Counted from the first letter of the stretch, positions 8,309 through 16,395 are shown. The stretch is DNA of 35,170 nt from Algibacter sp. (GCF_029245835.1 NZ_JAQWOO010000066.1:1-35170); one strand, 5' to 3'. The notes: generated by a model from the sequence alone, not told the origin. Numbers and translations: made by a program.

Positions 8309-9139
8309 TCAATTGAGCTTTTTGAAAGAGGAATAATAAACGCCTTGATGATTCATAAAAGTACCATTCTTTTTATTTAAATCTAATGCTTCACCTTTAA
8401 AGTTTGTTGCAGGTAAACCGAGTTCTTGGTAAATACAAGCTGTAGCAGCAAAGTCCCAAATACTTCCACCTCCAGCTTCTTTTTTGGGGAGTTTAAAAAA
8501 GCATGCGGGTCCGTTTTCTAAAACTAAAATAGCATTTAGTACGGCGCCTGATCCTGAAATTTCTTTAATTGCTTTTAATCCTAAATCAGCTTTATACTTT
8601 TTAAGTATACTTTGTATCTCGCTAGACTTAGGCGTATCGCTTAATTTTTTATCGGTTAGGTAAGTTAAATAGGTATTGGTGTTTTTAATGTTCCAAGGGG
8701 TTTTATTTTTATAAGCGCCGTTTCCTTTTATAGCGTGATATAATGAGTTAGTACTCGGATCAAATACAACGCCAATTACAGGTGTTCCATCTTTTGCAAT
8801 TAAAGCAATAGCAACAGAAAACCCAGGATGTTTATTAATAAAAGCTAGCGTTCCATCCATAGGATCTACACACCAAAAGGCATCTTTTTCAAATCTACTT
8901 CCATTATCTACCGTTTCTTCAGATAGTATCCCAATATCAAACGCTTTACAAGTTGGCATTAAATGCGATAAAATAACACCTTCACATTCACGATCTACTT
9001 TTGTTACTACTTGAGATCCATAGTTAGATCCTGCTTCTTTATGCTCTACAATAATGGTGTCATTCATGTACTTCTGAATGATTGTTCCAGCAGAAAGTGC
9101 TGCTTCAATGGCTATATTCGTTAAATGTTGTAAATCCAT
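8309..9139 (-). CDS. Inositol monophosphatase-family phosphatase (CysQ-like)
   Basis: A metal-dependent phosphatase of the IMPase fold. Metal ligands are visible: ILSEET (Glu74/Glu75), DPMDGT (Asp92, Asp95) and SIWDFAA (Asp229). Length is 276 residues. The family includes 3'(2'),5'-bisphosphate nucleotidase CysQ, inositol monophosphatase and fructose-1,6-bisphosphatase; the substrate cannot be chosen from sequence alone, although CysQ-like pAp hydrolysis is a usual annotation. The gene starts 2 nt after the stop of the kinase-like gene at 9142, so the two are in one operon and may act on related phosphorylated small molecules. Confidence 0.88.
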   Translation of the reverse strand: MDLQHLTNIAIEAALSAGTIIQKYMNDTIIVEHKEAGSNYGSQVVTKVDRECEGVILSHLMPTCKAFDIGILSEETVDNGSRFEKDAFWCVDPMDGTLAFINKHPGFSVAIALIAKDGTPVIGVVFDPSTNSLYHAIKGNGAYKNKTPWNIKNTNTYLTYLTDKKLSDTPKSSEIQSILKKYKADLGLKAIKEISGSGAVLNAILVLENGPACFFKLPKKEAGGGSIWDFAATACIYQELGLPATNFKGEALDLNKKNGTFMNHQGVYYSSFKKLN

Positions 9140-9141
9140 TA

Positions 9142-10089
9142 CTATAGATTTTTGATGACTTCAGCAGTTATACGTTCACTATAACTATTAATTTTCCAGT
9201 GACCAGGACTCCAACCTTTTAAAAACCGATGAAAATCTGCCCAAGCTACACGATATAAAGGGCGCCATTCTTTTTCAAGTGCTTCATTTTTTTTACCAAG
9301 AGCTTTATGCAAATAAGTAAAATAAGTGTCTAATAGTTTTGATTCTAAACGTTCGCAGTCGTTCTCATTCAGGCAACTTCCAATAAAATAGGCAATATCT
9401 TTCATACCACAGCCACCGCCAACATATTGAAAATCTACGCCTGCAACTTGTCCGTTTTTCGAAAAACAAAAATTTGCTAATTTAGCATCTCCATGAACAA
9501 ATGTTTTATAGTTACAGCTATTTAGTTTTTTGTTAATGGCTGTAGCCCCGTTTTTCAAGGCTTTATCTTGTAAAACTTCTAGTTCTTGAGGTCTGGTTTC
9601 TAAATACCAATAGGTGCCTACGTCCCAAAGTCCGTTAGGAACTTTTCCTAAATAACTCGCATGAAATTGTGCCAACCATTCTAAACAGGTTTCTATATCT
9701 TTCCAGTTTACCTCTTGTTTTCGTAAAGAAAAACCTGCTTCATCCAAATCTTCAAGGACTATAAGTGTTTCATCAAGGTTCGTTTCAATAGTAAAACACT
9801 TTGGTAAACGGGCCATACTATCTTTACTATAGGTGTTATACCAGGAAGTTTCTACTTCATAAGATTTTAGTTTTCTTTGATGGCCAATATCAGTATGCCA
9901 TCCTCTAGGGTGATTATGGCGCCTAGGTAATTGCACATGTTTAACAACAACGCTTTCTAAAGCAGCGTTTTCTAATGCAATACGTATAATTTTACCATAA
10001 CCACTCCATAATTCTTGAATGATTTCTTTTTCAAATAAAGATGATGCGCCAGTTTTCTGTAGAATAACAGATTTAAAATAATCGTTCAT
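9142..10089 (-). CDS. Small-molecule kinase, ecdysteroid-kinase/APH-like
   Basis: A 315-residue protein with the aminoglycoside phosphotransferase-type kinase fold. The catalytic loop is [10 protein letters not shown] (residues 198-207), the metal site is VDFQYVGGG (Asp219), and [10 protein letters not shown] (111-120) matches the hinge region. The DFQ in place of the usual DxD/DFG and the [12 protein letters not shown] segment resemble the ecdysteroid 22-kinase-like (CHK) branch more than antibiotic kinases. The physiological substrate is unknown; it is not evidence of drug resistance. It is followed at 2 nt by the CysQ-like phosphatase, and its start overlaps a short upstream frame by 17 nt. 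Confidence 0.82.
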   Translation of the reverse strand: MNDYFKSVILQKTGASSLFEKEIIQELWSGYGKIIRIALENAALESVVVKHVQLPRRHNHPRGWHTDIGHQRKLKSYEVETSWYNTYSKDSMARLPKCFTIETNLDETLIVLEDLDEAGFSLRKQEVNWKDIETCLEWLAQFHASYLGKVPNGLWDVGTYWYLETRPQELEVLQDKALKNGATAINKKLNSCNYKTFVHGDAKLANFCFSKNGQVAGVDFQYVGGGCGMKDIAYFIGSCLNENDCERLESKLLDTYFTYLHKALGKKNEALEKEWRPLYRVAWADFHRFLKGWSPGHWKINSYSERITAEVIKNL

Positions 10090-10219
10090 AGGGAGTCAAA
10101 GGTAGGAAATTGTAATTTTTTGGAGCTTTAATAAATCCTGTTTTGTTACTATCAGATTCATCAGATAGAAATTGATTTTCTTCAATACGATTAGTAACCG
10201 AGGATATAATTTTTTTCAT
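10073..10219 (-). CDS. Possible 48-residue protein upstream of kinase
   Basis: A short frame with ATG at 10219 and TAA at 10073-10075. It overlaps the first 17 nt of the kinase gene in another frame. The product starts [20 protein letters not shown] and ends [14 protein letters not shown]; it is hydrophilic with no signal peptide. The absence of stops in an AT-rich region and the overlap with a downstream start suggest translational coupling, but I recognise no family. It could be chance. A dispersed repeat fragment lies directly upstream. Confidence 0.4.
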   Translation of the reverse strand: MKKIISSVTNRIEENQFLSDESDSNKTGFIKAPKNYNFLPLTPYERLF

Positions 10220-10230
10220 GATTAATTCAC

Positions 10231-10257
10231 GAGATTCCTTCGTTCCTTGCAATGACG
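10231..10257 (+). repeat. Half of a dispersed GCAATGACG repeat
   Basis: GAGATTCCTTCGTTCCTTGC followed by AATGACG. This is similar to one arm of the inverted repeat at 30583-30655 (ending CCTCGCAATGACG), a widespread repeat type in Bacteroidetes. Only one arm is present here. Confidence 0.55.
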
Positions 10258-10320
10258 TTTGTTTTTAGCTTATGGAGTTTTAATTTATCTAAAAGCGAAG
10301 TTTACTAAAAGTCCAACAAT

Positions 10321-10911
10321 CTAAATATGCTTCCCCTTCTCCCAACCATGTTTTCCTAAATAATGGTTCCCACTTTCAACAGCGCCATCTTCAATAGATG
10401 TTCCCATGCTATCATTCCATCTATTCAAGTATCCAAATAGAGAAATCACCCCAAGCATTTCAACAATTTCACCTTCGTCCCAATGTTCGTATAAACGTTT
10501 TTTAATGGCTTCATCAACGCCGTTTGGCACTTGACTTGCTTGTAGTGAAAAATCAAGTGCTACACGTTCCGCTTCACTAAAAGCAGGATGTGTTCTATAT
10601 TCCCAAATATTATCAAGTTGTTCTTGTTCCGCGCCATAACGTTCCGCAGCGCGAATAGCATGTGCCTGACAATATCTACAACCTGTAGAATTACTAGACA
10701 CCCATGCAATCATGCGTTTTAAAGCTGAGGTTACTTTGCCTTCATTAGCCATAACAGCTTTATTCAAATTAATAAACGCTTTGCTAATGGCTGGGCGACG
10801 TTGCATGGTTAAAACCGAATTTGGGCAAAACCCTAAGGTTTCATTAAAAAACTCGGCAAGGTCTTTGGTTTCTAAATCATGATTGGCAGATAATGGTGTT
10901 ACTAAAGGCAT
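10321..10911 (-). CDS. Carboxymuconolactone decarboxylase/AhpD-family protein
   Basis: A 196-residue helical protein of the carboxymuconolactone decarboxylase superfamily. The redox motif CRYCQAHA (Cys78, Cys81, His84) is the CxxC-xxH centre of AhpD-like alkylhydroperoxidases. Conserved LPNGVDEAI-like and EIVEMLGVISLFGYLNRWND segments form the second half. It probably reduces peroxides with a thiol partner. It is divergent from the OsmC-like gene, with only 58 nt between the two starts, which suggests shared regulation of two thiol-peroxidase-type genes. Confidence 0.88.
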   Translation of the reverse strand: MPLVTPLSANHDLETKDLAEFFNETLGFCPNSVLTMQRRPAISKAFINLNKAVMANEGKVTSALKRMIAWVSSNSTGCRYCQAHAIRAAERYGAEQEQLDNIWEYRTHPAFSEAERVALDFSLQASQVPNGVDEAIKKRLYEHWDEGEIVEMLGVISLFGYLNRWNDSMGTSIEDGAVESGNHYLGKHGWEKGKHI

Positions 10912-10928
10912 AGTTTTAATTTTTGTAG

Positions 10929-10936
10929 TATTTTTG
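10929..10936 (+). promoter_or_regulatory. Possible -7 promoter box for the OsmC-like gene
   Basis: TATTTTTG fits TAnnTTTG and lies 33 nt before the ATG at 10970, inside the short divergent spacer. A matching -33 element would fall in the start of the opposite gene and is not convincing. Confidence 0.35.
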
Positions 10937-10969
10937 ACACTTACAAGTTAACAAAAAATAATAAAGAAA

Positions 10970-11392
10970 ATGGCAGTTCAAGTTACCACTAAATGGTTAG
11001 GCAATATGAGGTTTGAAAGTACAAACCCGTCTGGGCATAACTTATTTATAGATGCAGGAGAAGAAAGTGGAGGTAAAGGTGAAGGCTATCGCCCCAAAGC
11101 TTTAATGCTTTCTGGTTTAGCGGGATGCTCTGGTTTAGACGTAGCAGCATTAATAAGAAAAATGAAGTTAAATGTAGATGCCTTTGAAATTGAAACGGAA
11201 GCAAATTTAACGGATGAACACCCAAAGTATTATGATAAAGTAGCGATGCATTTTCATTTTTATGGGAATCATTTAAATGAAAAAAAACTTCAAAGAGCTG
11301 TTGATTTGTCTATTGAAAAATATTGTGGTGTTATGGAAATGTTCCGTCAATTTTCAGAATTAAAAATAGAAACTCATTTTCATAAAAAATAA
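10970..11392 (+). CDS. OsmC-family peroxiredoxin-like protein
   Basis: A 140-residue OsmC/Ohr superfamily protein, which reduces organic hydroperoxides through two cysteines. Cys53 in GLAGCSGLDV and Cys119 in KYCGV are in the expected places; Ohr/OsmC partners include the conserved Arg and Glu of the N-terminal half. The composition, with a long helix from LMLSGLAGC and the FHFYGNHLNEKKLQRAV block, matches the YhfA/OsmC-like subgroup more than Ohr itself. It sits head to head with the AhpD-like gene and 52 nt upstream of recJ. Confidence 0.93.
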   Translation: MAVQVTTKWLGNMRFESTNPSGHNLFIDAGEESGGKGEGYRPKALMLSGLAGCSGLDVAALIRKMKLNVDAFEIETEANLTDEHPKYYDKVAMHFHFYGNHLNEKKLQRAVDLSIEKYCGVMEMFRQFSELKIETHFHKK

Positions 11393-11444
11393 AAGGACAA
11401 TAAAATTCGTTGAACTTTTATTAAAAACTCTCAGACCTCTTTCA

Positions 11445-13142
11445 ATGCGTTGGACTTTAAAACCTAAACCTGAAACCGCAAAAGTTGAAACTTTGCAAAA
11501 AGCACTTCAAGTAGGCTCTACAATAGCGACTTTGTTAGTGCAAAGAGGTATTGAATCCTATGCTGATGCTAAAAATTTTTTCAGACCAAGTTTAAAAGAT
11601 TTACATGATCCGTACCTCATGAAAGATATGGATAAGGCTGTAGCACGTATTGAAAAAGCCATTGCAAACAAAGAAAATATTTTGGTTTATGGAGATTATG
11701 ATGTGGATGGCACCACATCTGTAGCATTAATGTCTTCGTATTTAAAAACAAAATATAATCTTGTTTATACGTATATTCCAAATAGATATGATGAGGGTTA
11801 TGGCATTTCCTATAAAGGCATAAACTTTGCTTTAGAGCATGAGTTTTCACTAATTATAGCCTTAGACTGTGGTATAAAATCTGTTGAAAAGGTTGCTCAC
11901 GCAAAAACATTAGGGATCGATTTTATTATTTGCGACCACCATAGACCTGGGGATGAAATTCCAGATGCAGCAGCTGTTTTAGACCCAAAACAAGAAGATT
12001 GCGAGTATCCTTTTAAAGAACTTTGCGGTTGTGGTGTTGGTTTTAAATTGGTCCAAGCTTTAGCTTTAAAAGATGGAAAAACGGCTAAAGATTTAACCGA
12101 ATATTTAGACTTAGTAGCTACGGCTATTGGAGCTGATATTGTCCCTATAGATGGAGAAAATAGAGTACTTGCTCATTTTGGACTAAAGGTAATAAATACC
12201 AACCCAAGGTCGGGAATAAAAGCTATTTTAGATCAGGTAGAAAAAACCGAATTAACCATTACTGATGTCGTTTTTATTGTAGCGCCAAGAATAAATGCTG
12301 CAGGCCGAATGAAACACGGTAATTATGCGGTAACGTTATTAACTGAGGAAGAGCCAGATATGGCTAAAAAATATGCTTCAGAAATTAATGATTATAATTT
12401 AGACCGTCGTGAAACAGATAAACAAATTACTCAAGAAGCGCTTAAGCAAATTGAAGAACAAAAAGAACAGAACCGCCTTACTACTGTTGTTTACCATAAA
12501 GATTGGCATAAAGGCGTTATTGGTATTGTGGCTTCTAGATTAACTGAAACGTATTACAGACCTACTTTAGTTTTTACAAAAAGTGGAAATAAATTAGCGG
12601 CTTCGGCACGTTCGGTTAGAGATTTTGATATTTATAATGCTTTGGAAAATTGTAAAGAACTTATCGAGCAATTTGGCGGACATAAGTATGCTGCGGGTTT
12701 AACTTTAGAGGAAGAAAATTATGAAGCCTTTAAACAAGCTTTTGAAGATGAAGTTTCTAAAACTATAGATAGAAATCTATTGACGCCAGAAATAAAGATT
12801 GATGCTAAAATAGATTTAAACGATATTACACCTAAGTTCTATAGGATTTTAAAACAGTTTGCACCTTACGGACCAAGTAATATGACTCCCGTTTTTCTGA
12901 CTGAAAATTTAATAGATACGGGCTACGGAAAATGTGTAGGGGGCGATAAAACGCATTTACGATTAACTGCTACACAACCGGAATCTTCTAGTAGAATGGT
13001 TGGCATTGGTTTTAGTATGGGCGATAAGTTCGAAATGATTTCTGAAGGGAAACCATTTAGAGCGGTCTATTCTATCGACGAAAATGAATGGCGAGGTCAT
13101 GTGAGTTTACAATTAAAATTGAGAGATTTAAAAAAACAGTAG
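11445..13142 (+). CDS. recJ: Single-stranded-DNA-specific exonuclease RecJ
   Basis: A 5'-3' exonuclease on single-stranded DNA in recombination and repair. The DHH domain shows VYGDYDVDGTTSV (residues 81-93), IICDHHRPGDEIPDAAAVLDPK (DHH at 164-166) and CGCGVGFKLVQAL. The DHHA1 domain carries AASARS and EQFGGHKYAAG (about residue 410). An OB-fold-like C-terminus ends near residue 565, the usual length. The ATG at 11445 gives the typical MRWTLKPKP start of Bacteroidetes RecJ. It is followed after 18 nt by the MFS gene, probably co-transcribed. Confidence 0.97.
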   Translation: MRWTLKPKPETAKVETLQKALQVGSTIATLLVQRGIESYADAKNFFRPSLKDLHDPYLMKDMDKAVARIEKAIANKENILVYGDYDVDGTTSVALMSSYLKTKYNLVYTYIPNRYDEGYGISYKGINFALEHEFSLIIALDCGIKSVEKVAHAKTLGIDFIICDHHRPGDEIPDAAAVLDPKQEDCEYPFKELCGCGVGFKLVQALALKDGKTAKDLTEYLDLVATAIGADIVPIDGENRVLAHFGLKVINTNPRSGIKAILDQVEKTELTITDVVFIVAPRINAAGRMKHGNYAVTLLTEEEPDMAKKYASEINDYNLDRRETDKQITQEALKQIEEQKEQNRLTTVVYHKDWHKGVIGIVASRLTETYYRPTLVFTKSGNKLAASARSVRDFDIYNALENCKELIEQFGGHKYAAGLTLEEENYEAFKQAFEDEVSKTIDRNLLTPEIKIDAKIDLNDITPKFYRILKQFAPYGPSNMTPVFLTENLIDTGYGKCVGGDKTHLRLTATQPESSSRMVGIGFSMGDKFEMISEGKPFRAVYSIDENEWRGHVSLQLKLRDLKKQ

Positions 13143-13160
13143 TAGAATTGACTGTAAATC

Positions 13161-14429
13161 ATGGCAAAAACGGACCCTTACGCAGCCTTACGAATTAAAG
13201 AATTCAATATTTTTTTATTATTACGGTTGTTTTTAGTTTTTGGGTGGTCTATGCAATTTATTGTTATTGAATGGCAAGTGTATAGTATTACAAAAGATCC
13301 GCTTTCTTTAGGGATTATAGGTCTTATGGAAATTATTCCAGCCTTTACCATGGCGCTTTTTGCAGGTCATATTGTAGACCAAAGAGAAAAACGAAACCTG
13401 CTAGCCATTTGTATTGCTGCATTTTCGCTAATAAGTTTAGGGCTATTTTTATTAACCACTGATGATGTGGTTGCGAGTTGGTCAACACAGTCTGTTTTAT
13501 ATTCTATTTATGCCCTTGTTTTTTTTGGTGGATTTTTACGTTCCTTTTTTGGACCCATCATTTTTTCATTAGTGGCGTTAATAGTACCCAAGAAAATATA
13601 CCCAAATGCTGCTACGTGGAGCACAAGTACTTGGAAAACAGCTGCTGTTTTAGGTGCTTTATTTGGTGGGTTTTTTATTAGTTGGATAGGTGTTGATTAT
13701 ACGTTATGCGTGGTTTTTGTTTTAGTTATAATTGCATTCGCTTTAGTTTTTCTAATAAAAAAGAAACCTATTTTAAACAAAAAAGTAGGTGAGCCTATAA
13801 AAGAGAGTTTAAAAGGTGGTGTGCGTTTTGTGTTTCAAAACAAAGCTATTTTAGGGGCTTTAACTTTAGATATGATAGCGGTTTTATTTGGGGGGACTGT
13901 GGCTATTCTTTCCGTTTTTGCACAAGATGTTTTAAAGGTAGGAAGTGAGGGTTTCGGTATTTTAAATGCATCCATATCCATGGGAAGTATTGTAACCATG
14001 TTTGCCACAACATATATTCCAATAAGCAGAAATACGGGTAAAAAACTACTTATTTCCATATTCATTTTTGGCGTAAGTATTATTGGTTTTGGACTGTCTT
14101 CCATATTTTGGGTGAGTGTTTTAATGTTGTTTATTAGTGGTGCGGCTGATGGCATTTCGATGATTATTCGTCAAACTATATTACAATTAAAAACCCCTGA
14201 TGATATGCGTGGTCGTGTATCGTCTGTTAACTCTATGTTTGTGGGATCGTCTAATGAATTAGGTGCTTTTGAAAGTGGTTTAGCCGCTAAAATCATGGGT
14301 CCTGTGGCAGCAGTAGTTTTTGGAGGCACCATGACTTTAATTACTGTTTTTGCTATTGGTATTAAAAACCCTGTGCTTAGAGATTTGGATTTAAGAGCAG
14401 ATATGGAAGCTCATGAGGGTGAAGATTAG
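13161..14429 (+). CDS. MFS transporter (EntS/MFS_3-like exporter)
   Basis: A 422-residue inner-membrane protein with about 12 predicted membrane helices. The early block EWQVYSITKDPLSLGIIGLMEIIP, the loop GHIVDQREKRNLL (MFS motif A-like GxxxDrxxrR) and the central GGVRFVFQNKAILGA linker are characteristic of the MFS_3/enterobactin-exporter-like group. TPDDMRGRVSSVNSMFVGSSNELGAFESG near the C-terminal half is another hallmark. Substrate unknown. It follows recJ closely and is followed by a repeat; no clear own promoter is seen. Confidence 0.92.
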   Translation: MAKTDPYAALRIKEFNIFLLLRLFLVFGWSMQFIVIEWQVYSITKDPLSLGIIGLMEIIPAFTMALFAGHIVDQREKRNLLAICIAAFSLISLGLFLLTTDDVVASWSTQSVLYSIYALVFFGGFLRSFFGPIIFSLVALIVPKKIYPNAATWSTSTWKTAAVLGALFGGFFISWIGVDYTLCVVFVLVIIAFALVFLIKKKPILNKKVGEPIKESLKGGVRFVFQNKAILGALTLDMIAVLFGGTVAILSVFAQDVLKVGSEGFGILNASISMGSIVTMFATTYIPISRNTGKKLLISIFIFGVSIIGFGLSSIFWVSVLMLFISGAADGISMIIRQTILQLKTPDDMRGRVSSVNSMFVGSSNELGAFESGLAAKIMGPVAAVVFGGTMTLITVFAIGIKNPVLRDLDLRADMEAHEGED

Positions 14430-14439
14430 TGTATTCTTT

Positions 14440-14578
14440 TGGGCGATCCCCGATAAAAAATCGGGTCAGGCTTTATTCGTTGATTTCTATTTTAAATTAT
14501 TGAACTCATGAATATAAATATTTCAGCAGTCGCTCTCTGCGAGGAGCTTCAACAAATGCTTCAATCCTTATCGCGGGC
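14440..14578 (+). repeat. REP-like intergenic repeat (copy 2)
   Basis: It starts GGGCGATCCC, has a hairpin CCCGAT/ATCGGG (14449-14465), then CAGGCTTTATTCGTTG, and ends CTTCAATCCTTATCGCGGGC. The layout (GGGCG start, GGCTTT block, CAATCC plus TTATCGC end) matches the repeat type at 15749-15833. It separates the convergent MFS and lpxH genes and may act as a terminator for either. Confidence 0.6.
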
Positions 14579-14604
14579 GTACTTGCTAATGTCTTTTTGT
14601 GGGT

Positions 14605-15357
14605 TTAATAGTCTTTCAACTCCAAAGTTTCTCCATCAAAAACCCCATAGGTATAATATTGAATCCAATCCCCAAGGTTGATGTATTTTGAGTTTTCGTT
14701 GAGGTCTATATCAAGTGGTAAGTGCCTGTGACCAAACACAAAAAAATCGCGGTGTTTATCTTCTAGTTTTCGTTTACAATATTGCACAAGCCATTCGTTG
14801 TCTTCTCCAAGGAATGTGGCGTCGTCATCACCAGAAATTAATTTATTTTTTACTGAAAAGTATTGGGCAATTTTCATCCCGATATCTGGATGTCCCCATT
14901 GAAAAACCCATTTAAAAAACGGATTTGTAAATACTTTTTTTAAGCGTTTATAGCCTTTATCTCCGGGCCCTAAACCATCGCCATGGCCTATGAAAAAGGT
15001 TTTATTGTTAAATGTGAATTCTTTTGGTTTATGGTATACGGGAATGTTGAGTTCTTCTTCAAAATAGCCATTCATCCAAAGGTCGTGATTACCTACGAAG
15101 TAATGAATGGGAATGCCTGAATCTGATATTTCGGCGAGTTTACCAAGTGTTCTGGTAAAACCTCTTGGGACTACAGTTTTGTATTCAAACCAAAAATCGA
15201 ATAAATCACCTAAAAGGAAAATAGCTGCGGCATCTTGTTTTACTTCATCTAACCATGCTACAAATTTCTTTTCGCGAGGAAAAGAGGCTTCTTTTGTTGG
15301 TGCGCCTAAGTGATTATCTGAGGCGAAATATATTTTTTTTCCTTTTGGAATATTCAT
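14605..15357 (-). CDS. lpxH: UDP-2,3-diacylglucosamine diphosphatase (LpxH-like)
   Basis: A metallophosphoesterase that cleaves UDP-2,3-diacylglucosamine to lipid X in lipid A synthesis, at the inner membrane. Metal ligands are in FASDNHLG (Asp14, His16), GDLFDFW (Asp51), VGNHDLW (Asn90, His91), GHGDGLG (His125) and FGHRHLP (His210, His212). The hydrophobic helical insert (FFKWVFQWGHPDIGMKIAQY) is typical of LpxH. The 250-residue length is slightly above the E. coli enzyme. The Bacteroidetes form may be called by LpxH-like names; the assignment is otherwise firm. Confidence 0.9.
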   Translation of the reverse strand: MNIPKGKKIYFASDNHLGAPTKEASFPREKKFVAWLDEVKQDAAAIFLLGDLFDFWFEYKTVVPRGFTRTLGKLAEISDSGIPIHYFVGNHDLWMNGYFEEELNIPVYHKPKEFTFNNKTFFIGHGDGLGPGDKGYKRLKKVFTNPFFKWVFQWGHPDIGMKIAQYFSVKNKLISGDDDATFLGEDNEWLVQYCKRKLEDKHRDFFVFGHRHLPLDIDLNENSKYINLGDWIQYYTYGVFDGETLELKDY

Positions 15358-15832
15358 GAAGTAAATATACTAATTCCTGCGAATGCAAGAATCTCATGGT
15401 TTTAGTTTTTTATTTATTTCTTTGTTCATTTTGCTTTGATGCACTATTTATCTTTAAATGTCTACTAGACATTTAAAGATAAATACTAAAACCAAAAAAT
15501 TACGAACAAGCGGAGGAATTTTTAAGTTTGAAAAGCTTAAAATTGATCTGACAATTCCACTTTGAACTTTGTTCTTCTGTTCTCGGAATTTTTCTTAATC
15601 TATTCTGCGTCTTGGTGCTCAATGCTCTGATTTGATATGGGTTTTGACTTTCTATAAATATCTTCTTCTTTTCAAATTAATTTCAACTTTCTAAACTCTT
15701 AAAGTAAGAGTGAGTTCCCCTCCTTGGAGGGGTTAGGGGTGGGTTTTTGCGTTAGGGATTGCAGTGGAAAGCCCACAGCGGAGGTACGGAGCGAGGACTT
15801 GTAACGTAAAGCCCGACCCTTGTGGTAACGCC
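15358..15832. other. 475-nt intergenic region rich in repeats
   Basis: No convincing gene is seen. From left to right it holds a degenerate TTCCTGCGAATGCAAGAA hairpin repeat (about 15374-15391), a large palindrome (15445-15485) nested in 10-bp outer arms, a stretch of AT-rich sequence without open frames, a CTCCTTGGAGG hairpin followed by GGGGTTAGGGGTGGG (about 15718-15742), and a REP-like repeat that abuts the queD stop codon. Confidence 0.7.
15397..15494. repeat. Perfect 41-nt palindrome with outer inverted arms
   Basis: TATTTATCTTTAAATGTCTA (15445-15464), a single C, then its exact 20-nt reverse complement (15466-15485). Outside it, TGGTTTTAGT (15397-15406) pairs with ACTAAAACCA (15485-15494). 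A hairpin with 20 perfect base pairs and almost no loop would extrude as a cruciform in DNA and is not an ordinary terminator, since no T run follows. Function unknown; see findings. Confidence 0.85.
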
Positions 15833-15833
15833 C
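15749..15833 (-). repeat. REP-like intergenic repeat (copy 3, best preserved)
   Basis: Read on the minus strand it starts GGGCGTTACC, then ACAAGGGTCGGGCTTTACG, a variable middle, GGGCTTTCCACTGCAATCC and CTAACGC. This agrees with an interspersed repeat type that I recall from many Flavobacteria. The G of the queD TAG stop is the first G of the repeat, so it begins exactly at the gene's end. Confidence 0.75.
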
Positions 15834-16288
15834 TAATTATTATCATTTTCGAACCACTCTGCAAATGAGGTATCGGTTTCTTGAAGTTTTAAGGAGTGTA
15901 ACTTTATATGCTTTGGTAAACGGCGACATATTTTTTTTGAGAAGTCTATAACCATCATTTCGCTAGTGGGTTGATAATCTACTAGTAAAACGTTATGCCC
16001 GCGATCTTGCAATTCTTTTGCTAACTCGACGTGGGGTGTGTTTTTATTGAAAACGGTGGCGTGATCGAAGACGTCTACAATTTCTTCTTTCACAATTTTT
16101 TTGAGATCGCCAAAGTCTATAACCATTCCAAACTTAACGTTTGTATTGTCTGAAATGGGTTTGCCGATAACAGTAACGGAGAGTTTGTAACTGTGCCCGT
16201 GGACGTTTTTACATTTTCCGTCGTAGCCGTAAAGGGCATGTCCGGTTTCAAAAGAGAATTGTTTGGTGATGCGAATATTGTTTCCCAT
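15833..16288 (-). CDS. queD: 6-carboxy-5,6,7,8-tetrahydropterin synthase QueD
   Basis: It converts 7,8-dihydroneopterin triphosphate to 6-carboxytetrahydropterin in queuosine/7-deazaguanine synthesis. Zinc ligands are His17 (FETGHAL), His30 and His32 (VHGHSY); the catalytic cysteine is Cys26 in GKCKNVHGH. FGMVIDFGDLK, FDHATVFNK, PTSEMM and LQETDTSFAEW complete the family pattern. At 151 residues it is slightly longer than E. coli QueD. Its ATG overlaps the stop of the 32-residue micro-protein (TAATG), so translation is coupled. A REP-like repeat starts at its stop codon. Confidence 0.95.
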   Translation of the reverse strand: MGNNIRITKQFSFETGHALYGYDGKCKNVHGHSYKLSVTVIGKPISDNTNVKFGMVIDFGDLKKIVKEEIVDVFDHATVFNKNTPHVELAKELQDRGHNVLLVDYQPTSEMMVIDFSKKICRRLPKHIKLHSLKLQETDTSFAEWFENDNN

Positions 16289-16386
16289 TATCTTCTTTTT
16301 CTTTTATTTACAAAGTATATGATGATTAAAACTAAACCGAGGATTAAAAATAATCCGTTTCCGCTAAGGAATGACATGATGTCCAT
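16288..16386 (-). CDS. 32-residue single-pass membrane micro-protein
   Basis: ATG at 16386, stop overlapping the queD start (TAATG). The product begins MDIMSFLSGNGLFLILGLVL, giving one hydrophobic helix (about residues 9-26), and ends in a basic tail NKRKRR. N-out/C-in topology is expected from the positive-inside rule. It is too short for most gene finders. The exact TAATG coupling to queD and the second membrane micro-protein just upstream support it as a real gene. No family is recognised. Confidence 0.65.
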   Translation of the reverse strand: MDIMSFLSGNGLFLILGLVLIIIYFVNKRKRR

Positions 16387-16395
16387 AGTGTTTGT

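Noticed and set aside
9142-10089. Aminoglycoside resistance gene
   Set aside because: Only the kinase fold is shared; the DFQ motif and other blocks fit the ecdysteroid-kinase-like branch, and there is no resistance gene context.
14715-14915. A 66-residue plus-strand frame inside lpxH
   Set aside because: It lies wholly within a well-supported gene on the other strand and shows no coding features of its own.
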